From Rhyacichthys aspro (lineage: Eukaryota > Chordata > Actinopteri > Gobiiformes > Rhyacichthyidae), in assembly GCA_036850595.1 (NCBI GenBank), contig CM072154.1, positions 7,571,330 to 7,635,329 on the forward strand: DNA of 64,000 nt, in the 5' to 3' direction. A program made the translations under genes and the position numbers. Each line of letters begins with the position of its first letter. Position 1 is the stretch's first letter. Positions 28,901 through 40,330 of the stretch are shown here, piece after piece. The notes beneath the pieces were generated by a model. The model was not told the DNA's origin and ran no database searches. It saw nothing but the letters and a program-made list of their open reading frames with translations.

Positions 28901-30499
28901 TACAAATAAATTTACCTACACATTGTTTTAGTGGGACATAGGTGTGGAATAAAGGGATTTTTGATTGAAAATATTTCCTGTGCATACTGTACCTTTAATG
29001 AAATGCCTAAACCTAAGGCGCCTTGTGGTTTATATTCTCTGCTAAAGTCTTATAAAAGTCTTAAGTACAGTCACCATAAAGTGTTATATTTATTATACAC
29101 ACACAAAGGCACACAAATTGCTGTTTTAGTGCAGTTCACTTCCATTGGGGTCAGTTAAGTTGGCGCAGTACAGTTCCTTACAAATATGACGTAATTCAGA
29201 GTTTGCACAAATCCTTCTTATCTCGAGGTCTCCCACTGGCCTGAATAAGAGACATTTACAATCTTGATTTAATATTGTCCCACCTGACACAAGACTGGGG
29301 CAGGCCCCAACCACAAAACCCAACTCGACACATTTCACAATGAAAACACAGCTGCGTATCTGTATTACCCAACGCCGTCATTTCCACACACGATCCCTCC
29401 ATTCATCTGTGAGCACAGGGCCGATAAGCACAGGACAAACACAAACAGATGGAGACACATAGTGAGACACAGTGACAGATATGGGTGTAGGAAGTTCCTG
29501 ACAGTATTACCCAAAGACCCAGTGCTAGGAGTCACAACGGACAAGGGGGGGTTATTATGAAAAACAGTTGGCCGTTTTTTTTCTTCTTCTGGTTTCCTGC
29601 AAAAAGTGTGACGACTTACGAGAAGTAGATAAAGATGGGCCAATCAGCACCTTTGAAGCAATAAGGGAAAATAACACCTGCTTCAAGATGAGCAACACAA
29701 GATGAGAAGAGCGCTAAAACAAGACCCCGACATTGACTCATTTGGGGTTTCTCTAAAAAAAAACAAACATGCAGCACCTTTAGAAACTTGCAATAGGTGT
29801 AGAACACATAATTACTAACTACCCGCTTCTTACCTTTTAATTTTCCCATCACCATTTTCAAGATATCTTTTAAAGCCAGGAAGTGTGGGGCCATAAATAT
29901 CAAGTAATGTCCGTTGGCCGTTTGTGTCAACAGGCTTGAAGTTAGGACAGAGAAAAAAGTCAATATGCAACCAGACTAGAAGGTCAGAGTGCTATATCCA
30001 TGTCTTATAATACATCTATGTTCCTATTCCCGTATCAGACAAATTGTGCAGCCATATATTTGGTTACTATCAAGAAAAAACAAAGAAATAACCACTTCAT
30101 ATTCAGTACCTGACATTGTGGCTATCAGAAATACTCAGGAAAAAGAGGAAATAGCTTGATAGTGGTAGTAAATTGGACTGGATTCAGTTAGCCTTTTGCT
30201 AGCACATCACTCACAAGTCCTATAATGAAGTATGGCTTGACTTTATGTAGGCTGGATATAAGAATAATGCATTTTTTTTTTTTTTACATTTTTAATGGGC
30301 CTTTCTGTCTGTGAAGACTTATAATTGCAGTAAGATAAATTATTTTAAGATCCGTAACAAATGGGACGACTGGCCTCTACTAGTATAGCCGTTAGTTTTG
30401 TAGACTCTCTTTTCAGACACTTGAATAACTTCATAATTAGCTGCCCTACCATGACTGTAGTTAGTGTCTGTGGTTAACCAAACAGTGTGTTCCTCTACT
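25991..30499. other. Intergenic stretch, no gene recognised
   Basis: No exon recognised. The segment about 27640-27850 contains a phrase (gagaaccactcccaggatggacagg in pieces, near 27780-27803) that I associate with a dispersed fish repeat, but its ends are not defined. The block 26720-26900 is GC-rich without a coding frame. Confidence 0.3.
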
Positions 30500-30779
30500 G
30501 CTTTTTCAGGCTGTTAGCTTTAGTAGCTTGCAACAACTCTGCAGCGCTCATGGTTTTCGCGCCCTGAACTCAAAACATAACACCTTTTAAGTCCATGCCA
30601 TAGAAAACACACACAAAAATGAGCTTGAAACAAAAGGATTGGAGCCAACCCTCGCTTTTCCATAGGCGTGCCTGTTATCCCTAGTCCATTGATCCACTTT
30701 TTAATATCCTTTGTGCAATATGTTGTTTTTTCTTGCAAAACACAATTTTCCTCCAAAATGTGCTCTCATTGTTCTGTTT
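30500..30779 (+). repeat. Direct repeat, copy 1 of a ~300-bp unclassified dispersed element
   Basis: This segment is homologous along its length to 33785-34092 in the same orientation. Shared blocks include ctgttagctttag, gtccatgc, atgagctt-aaac, ggagccaaccct, cctgttaaccctaatcc-like sequence, cctttgtgca and cccattgttctgtt-like ends. No terminal repeats or target duplications are obvious, so the class of element is unknown. Confidence 0.65.
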
Positions 30780-32582
30780 GTACAACGGCTTTATTCTACC
30801 AAAGCAGTCAAGAGAAGTGAGTTGTTAGTAAGGAGAGAATGAGTCACTACAGTCCATGCAAATGCCCCATTCTGCATTTGACTCCACAGACTTTGCATGA
30901 TTACTTCTTCCACACGAATACTGGGAAACCATGGTCCAGAGGCAACGCTAGCATCAACAAATGGATCAAAATACATCGTCGCAGTCTAAAGATAGTCTGT
31001 GAGCGGAACTTGAAGTTAATGGATAACCTTCACAACAGTCCGTATAAGGATACTCACTGCTGGTATCTAAAGAAAGTGTGAACTGTTATCGAAACTGCAA
31101 ACCCATACCATTTCTTGTTGACATTTAGAGTGAGAAAAGTTGGGGGGGGGGGTTTCTCAGAACGAGAGGGGAAATGCACCAGAGGCGTCATTCGGAGAAA
31201 CTACCTGCGGTCTGTGATTTCGTGGTAATCTCAAAAAGGAAATAGAGGGTCTGAGCATCAACAAGAAAGCGTGCACCAGATAGATTACAGAAAATGGTGG
31301 GGGGAGGGAGGGAAGGAGGGAGGTTTGGGGCTGACGGGTTCAGACAGACGCAGCATTCTTCAAGTCGCGGCAGCCATTTTTTTTATCTGGCTACATTCGA
31401 TGACACGCCTTTCGGATTTGTCTGTAAACATCCTGACTCACACAGGGGTTAAGTTACTATGCCATGCTAATGTTAAAAACAACTAAATGAAAAAAAGAAA
31501 AATAGGAGTAAAAGAGTACATTTTTGGCATTGGAAAAGTGTAGCAAATTTATTATTAAATGTTTCTTTTTTCATCAACATTCTGTTAAAAATGCCCCGGT
31601 CTGACTGAACCCTGACACTGTATTGCTATTTCACCTGCTGAGATATAGCAGAAGCAAAATTTTCCGTTTTGTTTGATCTATTCCTTATCACAAGCTTGGT
31701 CTAAACCAAGAGTAGGTCAAAAGTCTAGTTTCAAAACATGCTCAAAAATCACCTATAGTAGCGTCAATGTACAAGCTAAGGGAAAGTACAGAAACAGTAA
31801 AAAGTACCTTCACATCTACCTTGATATATATATATATATTGCAAAAAATCTATATATTTTTATTATAGCTTTCCAATATAGTAATAATGAGAGGGTCACA
31901 GCTTAAAATACCAACAAGAACATGAGAAAATGTGTGCGATGATAAACTGCATAAAGCTCTATGATCATACATCTGCTGCAATGTAGGCTTACTTCTGTTG
32001 CAAAGCAATGCCATTGATGTTTGATGTGAAAGCAAAGGCTTTTCATAATTATCTTGTTTGAAGTTGAAGCATTTACAATCTGTCATAACTTGATGATGAT
32101 TTATCTTGAAAACACCAAACCAATCCCTACTTCAACATTCAAATCATACCAGAACAGTGTACAAACAAAAATCTAAAATGATTAAGCCTAAAACAATTTT
32201 GGTCTAAAGGCAACATGGCAACATGAAAAATGAGTATAAACACAGACACCAACATTTCATTAAAATGACAACAGCATCTTTGAGATATTTTGCGATGTTT
32301 TAGCCTTTAATGGACAGAGACAGCAGACAGTCTGGAAACACGAGGACAGGAGAGAGCGTGACATGGCCTGAACTGGAAATCCAAGGAGTTCTATACCAAG
32401 TCTCCAGTCCCCAGTCCATTTAGTCCTGTGTACCATTACACCATTGTATAAACCATGCATGTTATGTACACATTAATAGACAAAAAAAATAATCTGATGT
32501 CTTAAGATAGTGCAGATATTTTATGTAAAAAAAAAAAAAAAAAGTAAAAGTGACTGTAAAATGTAATCAACACAAACTCATT
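30780..32582. other. Intergenic stretch, no gene recognised
   Basis: Contains a TA microsatellite (31823-31840) and a G run at 31142-31151. A segment near 32295-32410 (cctttaatggacagagacag) resembles the dispersed repeat seen again at about 43845-43995. No coding exon was recognised. Confidence 0.3.
31823..31840. repeat. TA microsatellite
   Basis: Short uninterrupted alternating AT run. Confidence 0.8.
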
Positions 32583-33066
32583 TTAAAGGTATAAAATACA
32601 GGATTATCACAACGAAACTCTCACAGCGGAAATCCTGAAAATGGAAAACAGCAAACGACAAAACAACTGTCCTATGTCTGTAGTTGACCCTTTTCCTTCT
32701 TTGTTTACGTAGGAGGGCCGTTTCTGAGTGTGCAGCTCTCAGCCAATCACGACTCACAGGCGGCTAGCTAGAGATCATTCAAAACCAAGAGATAGCCTAG
32801 ATAGAGCGCTAAAAGAGAAAAGTAGTATTTCATGATCCACACATATTTTTAATTAAAATTATCTGCTATATTTTCACAGTATTTTCTTTTGCCCTGTGAT
32901 TCGCTGAGGGCTGCACACCTCAAAACAAATGGTAAACATTTAAAACAGTGAAATGCAGTGAGTGAGTAAGCAAATACACTGACCACCATGTTTTTTGTAG
33001 GCCCCTGGACTGCAAAAAGACAGATTTCCACAGTGTGAATACTCATCCTGCATAGTACGCCTTTAA
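32583..33066. mobile_element. piggyBac-like MITE flanked by TTAA
   Basis: The element opens TTAAAGGTATAAAATACAGG, and the reverse complement of its right end reads TTAAAGGCGTACTATGCAGG. Seventeen of the first 22 positions agree in inverted orientation. Both ends coincide with TTAA, the target duplication of piggyBac-type transposons. The 484-bp interior has no transposase frame. Assignment to piggyBac rests on TTAA and would need a relative with a transposase to confirm. Confidence 0.6.
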
Positions 33067-33784
33067 GTGTAGTAATAACATAAGTAGACATCCCATCTTT
33101 GTCTTGGCTAAAGTGACCCTCATTATATATTTCCTATATTTCTCCTGAGCTTCTTCTTGTGTGTGGCCTAGACTCCATGTGAAGGCTTACATGTGCTGGT
33201 CAGCAGGAGATATAGTGGATAGAGGATTAGATAGTGCTCCCAGAGTGTGACCCCCAGAGGTCAACTCCCTATCTGTATGCACCAGTGAAGAGACCAGTCA
33301 TTAGTAAACCCTTGAGATGATCTTGACTTAAGTCCTTTAGCGCAAATGAGAGATGTGTGGGAGCATTAATGACACAGTGTCAACTACACACTGTTAACTG
33401 GAAAGAAGAACGGTATTTTTAGGCCGTGCTATTTTATAGCATTGTTACGCTATAGTGGTGGGTGGAGTAGTCTGTGACGGTAATAGACTTTAAGAAGAAC
33501 TAAACATATGAAAAATAAGAAAGGAAGAAAAGCTTTGGAAAATTAAGTTGGGCAATTACTACTTCTACTACGATTAGTGCTATTACTAGTACCACCAATA
33601 ATAACATCAAAGCTGTGCACTGTGCTTGTGTTTGTCTAAAAGCTATACGTAGAAGTCAGTCACAAAGTTGCCATGGCTGAGGCAGATTTAACAATTCAAA
33701 AAATGTCAACACTCTTGCATAAATACTACAAAAGTGTGTATTTTAGGCTTTAAACCTACATGAGTACCACTTCTGCTCCTTTAT

Positions 33785-34092
33785 TTTTCAGACTGTTAGC
33801 TTTAGAAGCTAGGGACAACTTTACAAATGTAACGTGCTTCTTTAAAAATGCTAACTTTAGGTCCATGCTGTAAAAAAAATGCTAAAACAATGAGCTTAAA
33901 ACACATGGATAGCCCTCACATTTTATTATCTATTCCAGTTTATTAGCAATGGAGCCAACCCTTCCTTCAGCTTCAGGAGTCCCTGTTAACCCTAATCCCT
34001 TGGTCCAATATTTGATTGCCTTTGTGCATTACGTTGTCTTCTCTAACTGAACTACAGGCTCATCTTAACGCACTGCTTCCCATTGTTCTGTT
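33785..34092 (+). repeat. Direct repeat, copy 2 of a ~300-bp unclassified dispersed element
   Basis: Same orientation and order of blocks as 30500-30779, about 3.29 kb downstream. This copy has an extra ~30 bp around 33905-33945 (ttttattatctattcc). The TTAA MITE at 32583-33066 lies between the two copies. Confidence 0.65.
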
Positions 34093-36060
34093 GAATCAAT
34101 ATAATAAAAGCTACTAATTTATGCATTTTGAATCGTTAGGTTAAGAATACCCTCCTCTGCCACATTACCACCTCTGACGTCCTGCATGTTGTCGTGGAAT
34201 CCCCCACCCACCTATTGACACCCCAGCTGCTCATCAGCCCTGCATTCACCTGACAGACACTAACCAGGCCTGATAGCCGCATCACTGTTTCCGACCTCTG
34301 TGTAATTGGTGCTGTGTAAATCTTTGTTTCGCCGGAGGTGGGGTCTCGTCACTGCCTTCTTAGCAAAAAGATTAGCAGTGAGCATTCCTAGTGAGGCCGG
34401 GGCGTCCCACGGGAGCATCCCAACTGATTAAACCTACAAGTCTTATCTATTGGAGGGAGCAGATCCGTGATGGGCTGTTGCCTGCCGCTCACTATCACAC
34501 GTTACTATCAGAGCATCGGCAGTTTAAGAGGAGAAAAGCCACAGAGACAAGCAGCCAATTGTGCCCCTCATTCCTGTGAAGGGTCATCCTGATTTTAGCT
34601 GAGGCCATGAATCCAATACTGTTATGTGTGGATCAGCAGTGTACAGACAGTAGGATCCACCCAAGGAGAGACTGTTCAGATGCGAATCGAATAAACAAGA
34701 CATGCACGATGGACATTAAGCTAAATACTTTTACCCAGCCATGTCGGATTATTTTAATGTCTATTTTACATTTAAAACAGGAAAAACTGAATGATCCACT
34801 TTTGTATTAGTCTGCTGTATCTTTTGAAAGACGACGCCACTATTACAAAGCCAAGCTAGTAGTGGTTTGTGGTCGTCCAAGTGCACAGGTTCTTTAGACA
34901 GCTTTTCCAATGTGAAAATGAAGCACTTTAAAGCAATCATATGGTCAGTTTTGAAGCCTTTTCAATACTGTATAGATACATAGTAACAGACCTATCTACA
35001 TATAGAAATTAACCCTGACAACTAGCAACATCTAAAGAATAGAAAGGAATGAAGATACAAAATGTGCAGAAATTAAATGTCCTTGATAATGTCAGAAATC
35101 ATGATGGGAGACATTGCAAAGTTTAAGTATAACAGTATTCATAGATGCACTCCAGCCTCTTTTGGTTGCGATTAACCTTTAATCACCCAGACAATGTCCT
35201 GTATGTACATGTCAGTAAATGAGACGTTTTCAAAAATAGTACACGTCTGACTTACTCCATTATCTTCTTTGAAATGTACCTACTTTATTTGGTTTCTGAC
35301 CTTTTAGTAAGTTCTCTCTTTCACAAGTGCTTGCTGAAGGGATGATTTCTATTGTCGCACATTGATGCAATTTGAGCTAGGCTAATGGGTCATGCTAAAG
35401 TAAAGCTAAGAAAACCCAGAGTAATGTAAAAATGATAAACAACATATTGAAATTTAGACTCCAGGATGGTTATAAATTAGTTTTACAACATCAATGCCAA
35501 TATAGATGACCTTACTAGTGACTGTACTTAAACTCTACCTGCGACAACAATTAACTTAATAGAATCAACTGAAATGTAATTGAAAATTTGGACTTAAAAT
35601 GAATAAGTTACTAAATTTAACTTTTAAATGTTTTGTATTGCGCTAGCATTAATAATCCACATAAGTGTAGTTGTAATAGAGGTAATGGTGTCATGGATTG
35701 ATGTGATAGTCATTATAATTTAACTTACTTAAAAAAACAAAACAAAACTAATAAAGTTCACTATACTCCACTGTTAAGATATTATGTGCCACATTAGTGT
35801 TTTAGCAGTAACTGTAGAATAGTGATTGTAATAGTATTGTATTGTAATTATAATGTAACTGCAAAGACTGTTAATAATAGGATGAACTGAAATATACTTG
35901 AAAACTGTAAGATGTTCTTAGTTTACTAAATTTAACTTTCAATACGTTATTTTTAGCGCTAGTGCTAACAAACTACCAAATTGTATTCGTTGTACTAGTA
36001 ATAATAATGTATAAGAATTTTATCATTTCCGTGTCAGCATGAATTAAGCACAAGAAGTCA
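34093..36060. other. Intergenic stretch with one enhancer-like block
   Basis: About 34150-34560 is GC-balanced, without repeats or a coding frame, and resembles a conserved non-coding element. The remainder to 36060 is AT-rich with many short direct phrases and shows no exon. Confidence 0.3.
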
Positions 36061-37547
36061 TGTATCATCGTTAAAAAAAATATTTATTGAAATTGTATAA
36101 AAATAGTTTCTAGCATAATTTACAATTCTAATTCGAATGGATGAAAAAAACAAAAAAACAATCCAAGCTGCAATCATGCAACCAGAGAATTCTCATTCAC
36201 ACGTGGCACATTCACTCCCACAGCAGACGACAGAGTAACAAAACCAGTTACCATCAGTAGACGTTCAATGTTCTGATACATTAAGATGGAAGTGCTCTGA
36301 GGACTATTTACACCATATATACACAAGACATACACAAACATACACATCTGCTCGTTCAAATTTCAAGCCATAAATATGGTCAAAAAAAAAAAATGCATCT
36401 CATCATTTGCCATTTAAATAATCTGTGGGCCCTTCAGTGACTGTGGAATGAAACATCCAGCCGAAATTCTCTCATAAATAAATAAATAGAATTCCACAAA
36501 AAAGCTCATTGAGTGTGAGAAAGAAGTCACAGCAATAATAAATATCATTTTTTATTTACAATTCTTGCCTCGCACTTAATTTTAAGACCTGTGTGAGGCA
36601 CTGTTTAACGTAAAAAAAAAAAAAAATCGAATTGAAGAGCAGAAGATGTTGTATTTCGGTATGGTTTAGTTTGCATTGTGATGTGCGTTCGGTTGGAAGT
36701 CGATGTGTAAGCCTGGGATACAGTACGACATGAGAAGAGGAATAGGTTGTTGAGTTAAGAGGTGTAGTAAGAGAGTAAGAGAAGTGAGGTAAGTCCAGTG
36801 TTTTGTTTTCCCTGTGACGTGTTTGCACAGGCTTTTTTTTTTTTTTTTTGACAGCGCTATGAGGTTGTCTTGTTGCTAATGACATTTGAGTAGTAGTGGT
36901 AGTAGTGGTTGTGATGGCATAGGCTTTACTGATCTAGGCCCATGAGAGGAAAAGAAACAGCAATAAACAATATAATATAAAGCCTTGGAACAAAAAAGCT
37001 ACGAGCAGCCTTTTTGCTTTGACATATTCAAGTATTTCAGGGTCCCCAACAATCTCACATAAAGGCACTTTGTATGAAAAACTAAAAAAAAAAAAAAATC
37101 AAGTTTCTCTTTGCGTCTGCTCTCCCCAAAACGAGAGAGAGCAGAGTACACTGTAGCGAGAGATTACATAACTCGCACTGTCCGCTCGCCATTCAGCAGA
37201 ACACAAGCACGAGGACTGTATCGGCTTGTTGCAGGTGCTCGCTGACAGAGCACGCCCTCCTGCAGACTGATAAACACTCTTGGGTGCTCAGAGTCCAGTG
37301 AGGATCCCGTTTCGACACTGCCCAAGGTCAACGCGAGTCAAGTGTGCGCGGCCGGGACAGCTCTGGCCTTCCACGTTGAAACTAAAGTCACGGCTTTAGC
37401 CTGTGGAGTCCATACACCTCGATCTGGCACGGACTTGTGTGGCCCTGTGTGTGCCACCCTCCTCCCCTGCTTCGAGTCTGTTACATAAGAGAGTCTTTTG
37501 TAATTTTGTCAGTGCAGTCCGGTTGGGACTAGACCGGGCCGGCCTCA
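36061..37547 (-). other. 3' UTR of the PIM kinase with two candidate poly(A) signals
   Basis: Downstream of the stop on the - strand, AATAAA occurs at 36551-36556 and again at 36083-36088, giving possible 3' UTRs of about 1.0 and 1.5 kb. The distal site is followed by a T-rich tract on the - strand, as expected for a cleavage region. The CpG-richer first ~400 nt grade into U/A-rich sequence. Confidence 0.6.
36475..36488 (-). promoter_or_regulatory. Overlapping AUUUA (class II-type) AU-rich element
   Basis: On the - strand the sequence reads TATTTATTTATTTA, which holds three overlapping AUUUA pentamers and the UUAUUUAU core bound by decay factors such as tristetraprolin. PIM1 mRNA in mammals is an unstable, ARE-containing immediate-early transcript. 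Further AUUUA sites lie at 36539-36543 and downstream. The element lies between the two candidate poly(A) signals, so only the long form would carry it. Confidence 0.6.
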
Positions 37548-39664
37548 TCACCGGGCCACTGCGACAGCGACAGGGGTGGGTGTGAAGGCTGTGGGCTCGT
37601 GGTTGATGCTGTGCAGGCGGATCTCTGCGCTGCTCTTCTCCGTCTGCACCGTGGTGGGGACTACGGAGGGCGTGGTGTTCTGCATCCACGAGTGGTTAAT
37701 GATGTCCTCGAAGGATGGACGTTCGGCGGGACGCAGAGACAGGCACCATTTGATCAACTGCTGGCACTCTGGAGAAAGAACAAGACAACCAGTTAGACAT
37801 GATATACAGGAAAACACCTTAAACACTCAAGTTTGTTTTGAAGTGAATTTACCTGCTGAAATTCTCCGCCTAAAGAGCACTTGTCCTCTGACTATCTCTT
37901 CGTCGTGTTCAAAAGGGATGTCTCCACACACCATGTCATACAGCAACACGCCCAGTGACCAAACTGTGGCAGAACGCCCATGATAGCGATGGTATTTGAT
38001 CCATTCTGGTGGGCTGTACACTCTTGTGCCTGAAACATAAAAGAAGACAAAATATGATCAAATTCTGTTGCTTTAAAACACTTTACAAATTTAAATTAAG
38101 TTAATATTGTTTTGTTGTGAATTGAAAATGAAAGCTTGGCTAAGATTTATCAGTTGCGTGAGTTGGTGAGGGTATTATCTGGGCTCAGGTGCCAGGGAGC
38201 GTGACAGCCAGAGAGTGTGAGAGCACAGAGCAGTGTGGGTGGGTGGGGGAGCAGACATGTGACTTTGTTTACAAACTTTGAGTTGTAAAAATACCACTGC
38301 TCTCCATTGGGGGGCGCTACAGGGACAGTAATGCTGCTCAGGCTTGCGTGGGGAATGTCAGAGATGACACAAGCTCGGAATTTCTGCTTTGGTTTTGAGT
38401 GCAGACGTTTGAGTCATAATAAAAATGGTTGCTTGTTATGCTTACATGGTTTTAGTGTCGAATGGAAGTAAATATCTGCAATAAAATGAAGAAATGATGT
38501 GGAGATGAATTCGAATCTATTATAAATAAGGATGACTCACCATCAAAGTCAGTGTAAATGGTGTCCTTGAGTAAAGCCCCGGACCCAAAGTCGATCAGCT
38601 TCATTTCTCCAGTGCGGAGGTCGATCAGTATGTTCTCGTCTTTAATGTCGCGGTGCACCACGCCGCAGTTGTGGCAGTGACGCACAGCCTCCAGCACTTG
38701 GCGGAAAAAGCTCCTGGCCAGCTCCTCCGGTAAGGCACCCTTCTCCGTGATGAAGTCGAACAGGTCCTTGACGTGTTCGGGCCTCTCCATGACGATGATG
38801 AAGCTGTCCGGTCTCTCGAACCAGTCCAGCATCTTGATAACTCCGCGGAAGCCCGTCCCTACTTTTTTCAACAGCACGATCTCCATAGGGACCCGAGAAC
38901 CATTGGGCTGGAAAATGACATGAAATACGATTAATAACTACAAATAAACGCCAAAATACGTACCATTATCACATATAAATACTAATTAAGCTGTCCGTAA
39001 CATAATATCTACTACGCATTTCTAGAATTAGCTAAAGACACTCACCAGTTCACCCCACTCGGAGACTCTGTCCTTGGCAACATGCTTGACAGCGACCTAA
39101 ACAAACACAAAATTCTCCGTCAAATGATGCCCACAGACGAAAAACAGACATCATAACTTAAAAATAATAATAGCTAAGCATCACATATAAGGGCTACTCA
39201 CCGGAACTCCGTCGGAAATCCTCGTACCGGAGTAGACAGTCCCGAAGCCGCCGCTGCCCAGCACAGCGCCGACCTGGTACAGCTTCTCAAAGGGCTCCCT
39301 TTCCTTCACTGTCAAAATGTACACACAGCCGGTAAATCACCAAATAATCACTCCCACCAGCTCATTTCAGCCTTATTACAACGAGACACCGGCTTATAGA
39401 TATATAATAAAACGACTAAAATGATCAAATAGTACAGTGAAATGCGTTAAATTACGTTTAAATAAGCTGCCGCGCTCAAAAATTAGCATGTATTAGCGTG
39501 TTAACTGAGTCACGCTACGCAGGCAGTCAGCCATTGCCGCAGCCCTTCTTCCATAACAAACAGTGGGATAAGGGCGTCTAACCTTGATGAACTTGGAGCT
39601 GGATTTTCGCCGGCATATCTACAGTGGAGATGTGAGCCAGAGAGTTGAGCTTGGAGAGCAGCAT
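37548..39664 (-). CDS. pim1: PIM-family serine/threonine protein kinase (PIM1-like)
   Basis: PIM kinases are constitutively active, cytokine-induced survival kinases of cytoplasm and nucleus, controlled mainly by expression level. Coding exons on the - strand are 39664-39583, 39308-39202, 39096-39046, 38907-38541, 38029-37853 and 37768-37548, all GT-AG, joining to 1005 nt (334 aa; human PIM1 is 313, PIM3 326). Seen: start MLLSKLNSLAH typical of the family; glycine loop LGSGGFGTV from 44; VAVK with K67; hinge ERPE (121-124) with the PIM-specific proline P123; HRDIKDEN with D167; DFG at 186-188; then GTRVYSPPEW, needing no activation-loop phosphorylation. WGELPNGSRVPMEIVLLKKV and the AEIRLHS tail favour PIM1 over PIM3 (WGSL..A.VPLE). 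The C-terminus is about 20 residues longer, ending in Thr/Pro/Ala/Val-rich sequence. The kinase assignment is certain; orthology to pim1 is likely. Confidence 0.95.
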
Positions 39665-40005
39665 TCCTTAAAGAATATCCGACAAAGACAAGCGACTTGT
39701 AAGTCTCCCTCTTCTTGTTTTTTTTAAGAAGTGTAGTTTTATCCCGGGCTCTCCGTCTCCCCTCGCAGAGCTTAAGGTCCACGTTGTAGCAACAAAAATA
39801 CGGTAGGCATCCGGATAGGAGAAGAAAAAAGGCTGTTTTTGATCCAGAAATAGTAAGAAAATGTCCTGTGTGGATAGCTGAGTTGAGAAGAAAAGCTCAG
39901 GCTAAACCACAGCTATTCCTCGCGTTGTTTTGTAAACAGTTGAGTAAAATTTAAGAGATAAACAGCAGCGGTGCTTAGACGAGTACCTCCATCAGACACC
40001 GGCTC
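39665..40005 (-). other. PIM kinase 5' UTR with two short upstream ORFs
   Basis: If transcription begins about 25-30 nt after the TATA box, the 5' UTR is about 340 nt. It contains two AUG-started ORFs: 39992-39975 (five codons) and 39810-39772 (twelve codons). Both end before the main AUG, which has a purine (G) at -3. The first lies so near the inferred cap that it may be skipped. Start-site position is inferred. Confidence 0.5.
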
Positions 40006-40330
40006 TTAGAAACCAAACGCGGGGGGGAGGACGTTTATAAGGGAGTAGTAAGAGGGCGTGACGCTCGCGCCTGACGTCTGACGTTCTCCCGCCCCTTTCC
40101 GCTCGTCTGACCAATACGAACGCAGATTCCCTTTCCAAACTCACGTCAATCAGAAAATGAAACGAGAGCCAGCCTCACAACCGGCTGGGCCAGACACAGA
40201 CGTGGCGGGAATCGAAACGCGCCAAAAGGGGGAGACCAAAGCAGTAATTATGAATTCATGTTGGAGGGAAATGCAAATCCAAAGCCAAGTGCTCCCCCCA
40301 TCCCTCTTCCTTTCGCGGGAAACTAAGTCT
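39990..40330 (-). promoter_or_regulatory. PIM kinase promoter with TATA, CRE, GC and CCAAT boxes
   Basis: On the - strand a TATA box (TTATAAA, core 40034-40039) is preceded by a TGACGT CRE half-palindrome (40072-40077), a GC box (40089-40095) and an inverted CCAAT box (40111-40115). Further upstream are an E2F-type GGCGGGAA (40204-40211), a perfect octamer ATGCAAAT on the + strand (40271-40278) and a second E2F-type site TTTCGCGGGAAA (40311-40322). The region is CpG-rich relative to its surroundings. Boxes are read from sequence; factor binding is not shown. Confidence 0.6.

Noticed and set aside
37396..37983. Large frames on both strands over the last kinase exons
   Set aside because: They are other-frame shadows of exons 5 and 6 of the PIM kinase and ignore its splice sites.
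39510..39782. 90-codon - strand frame over the kinase start
   Set aside because: It begins with GTG, not ATG, is out of frame with the kinase, and covers the 5' UTR plus exon 1.
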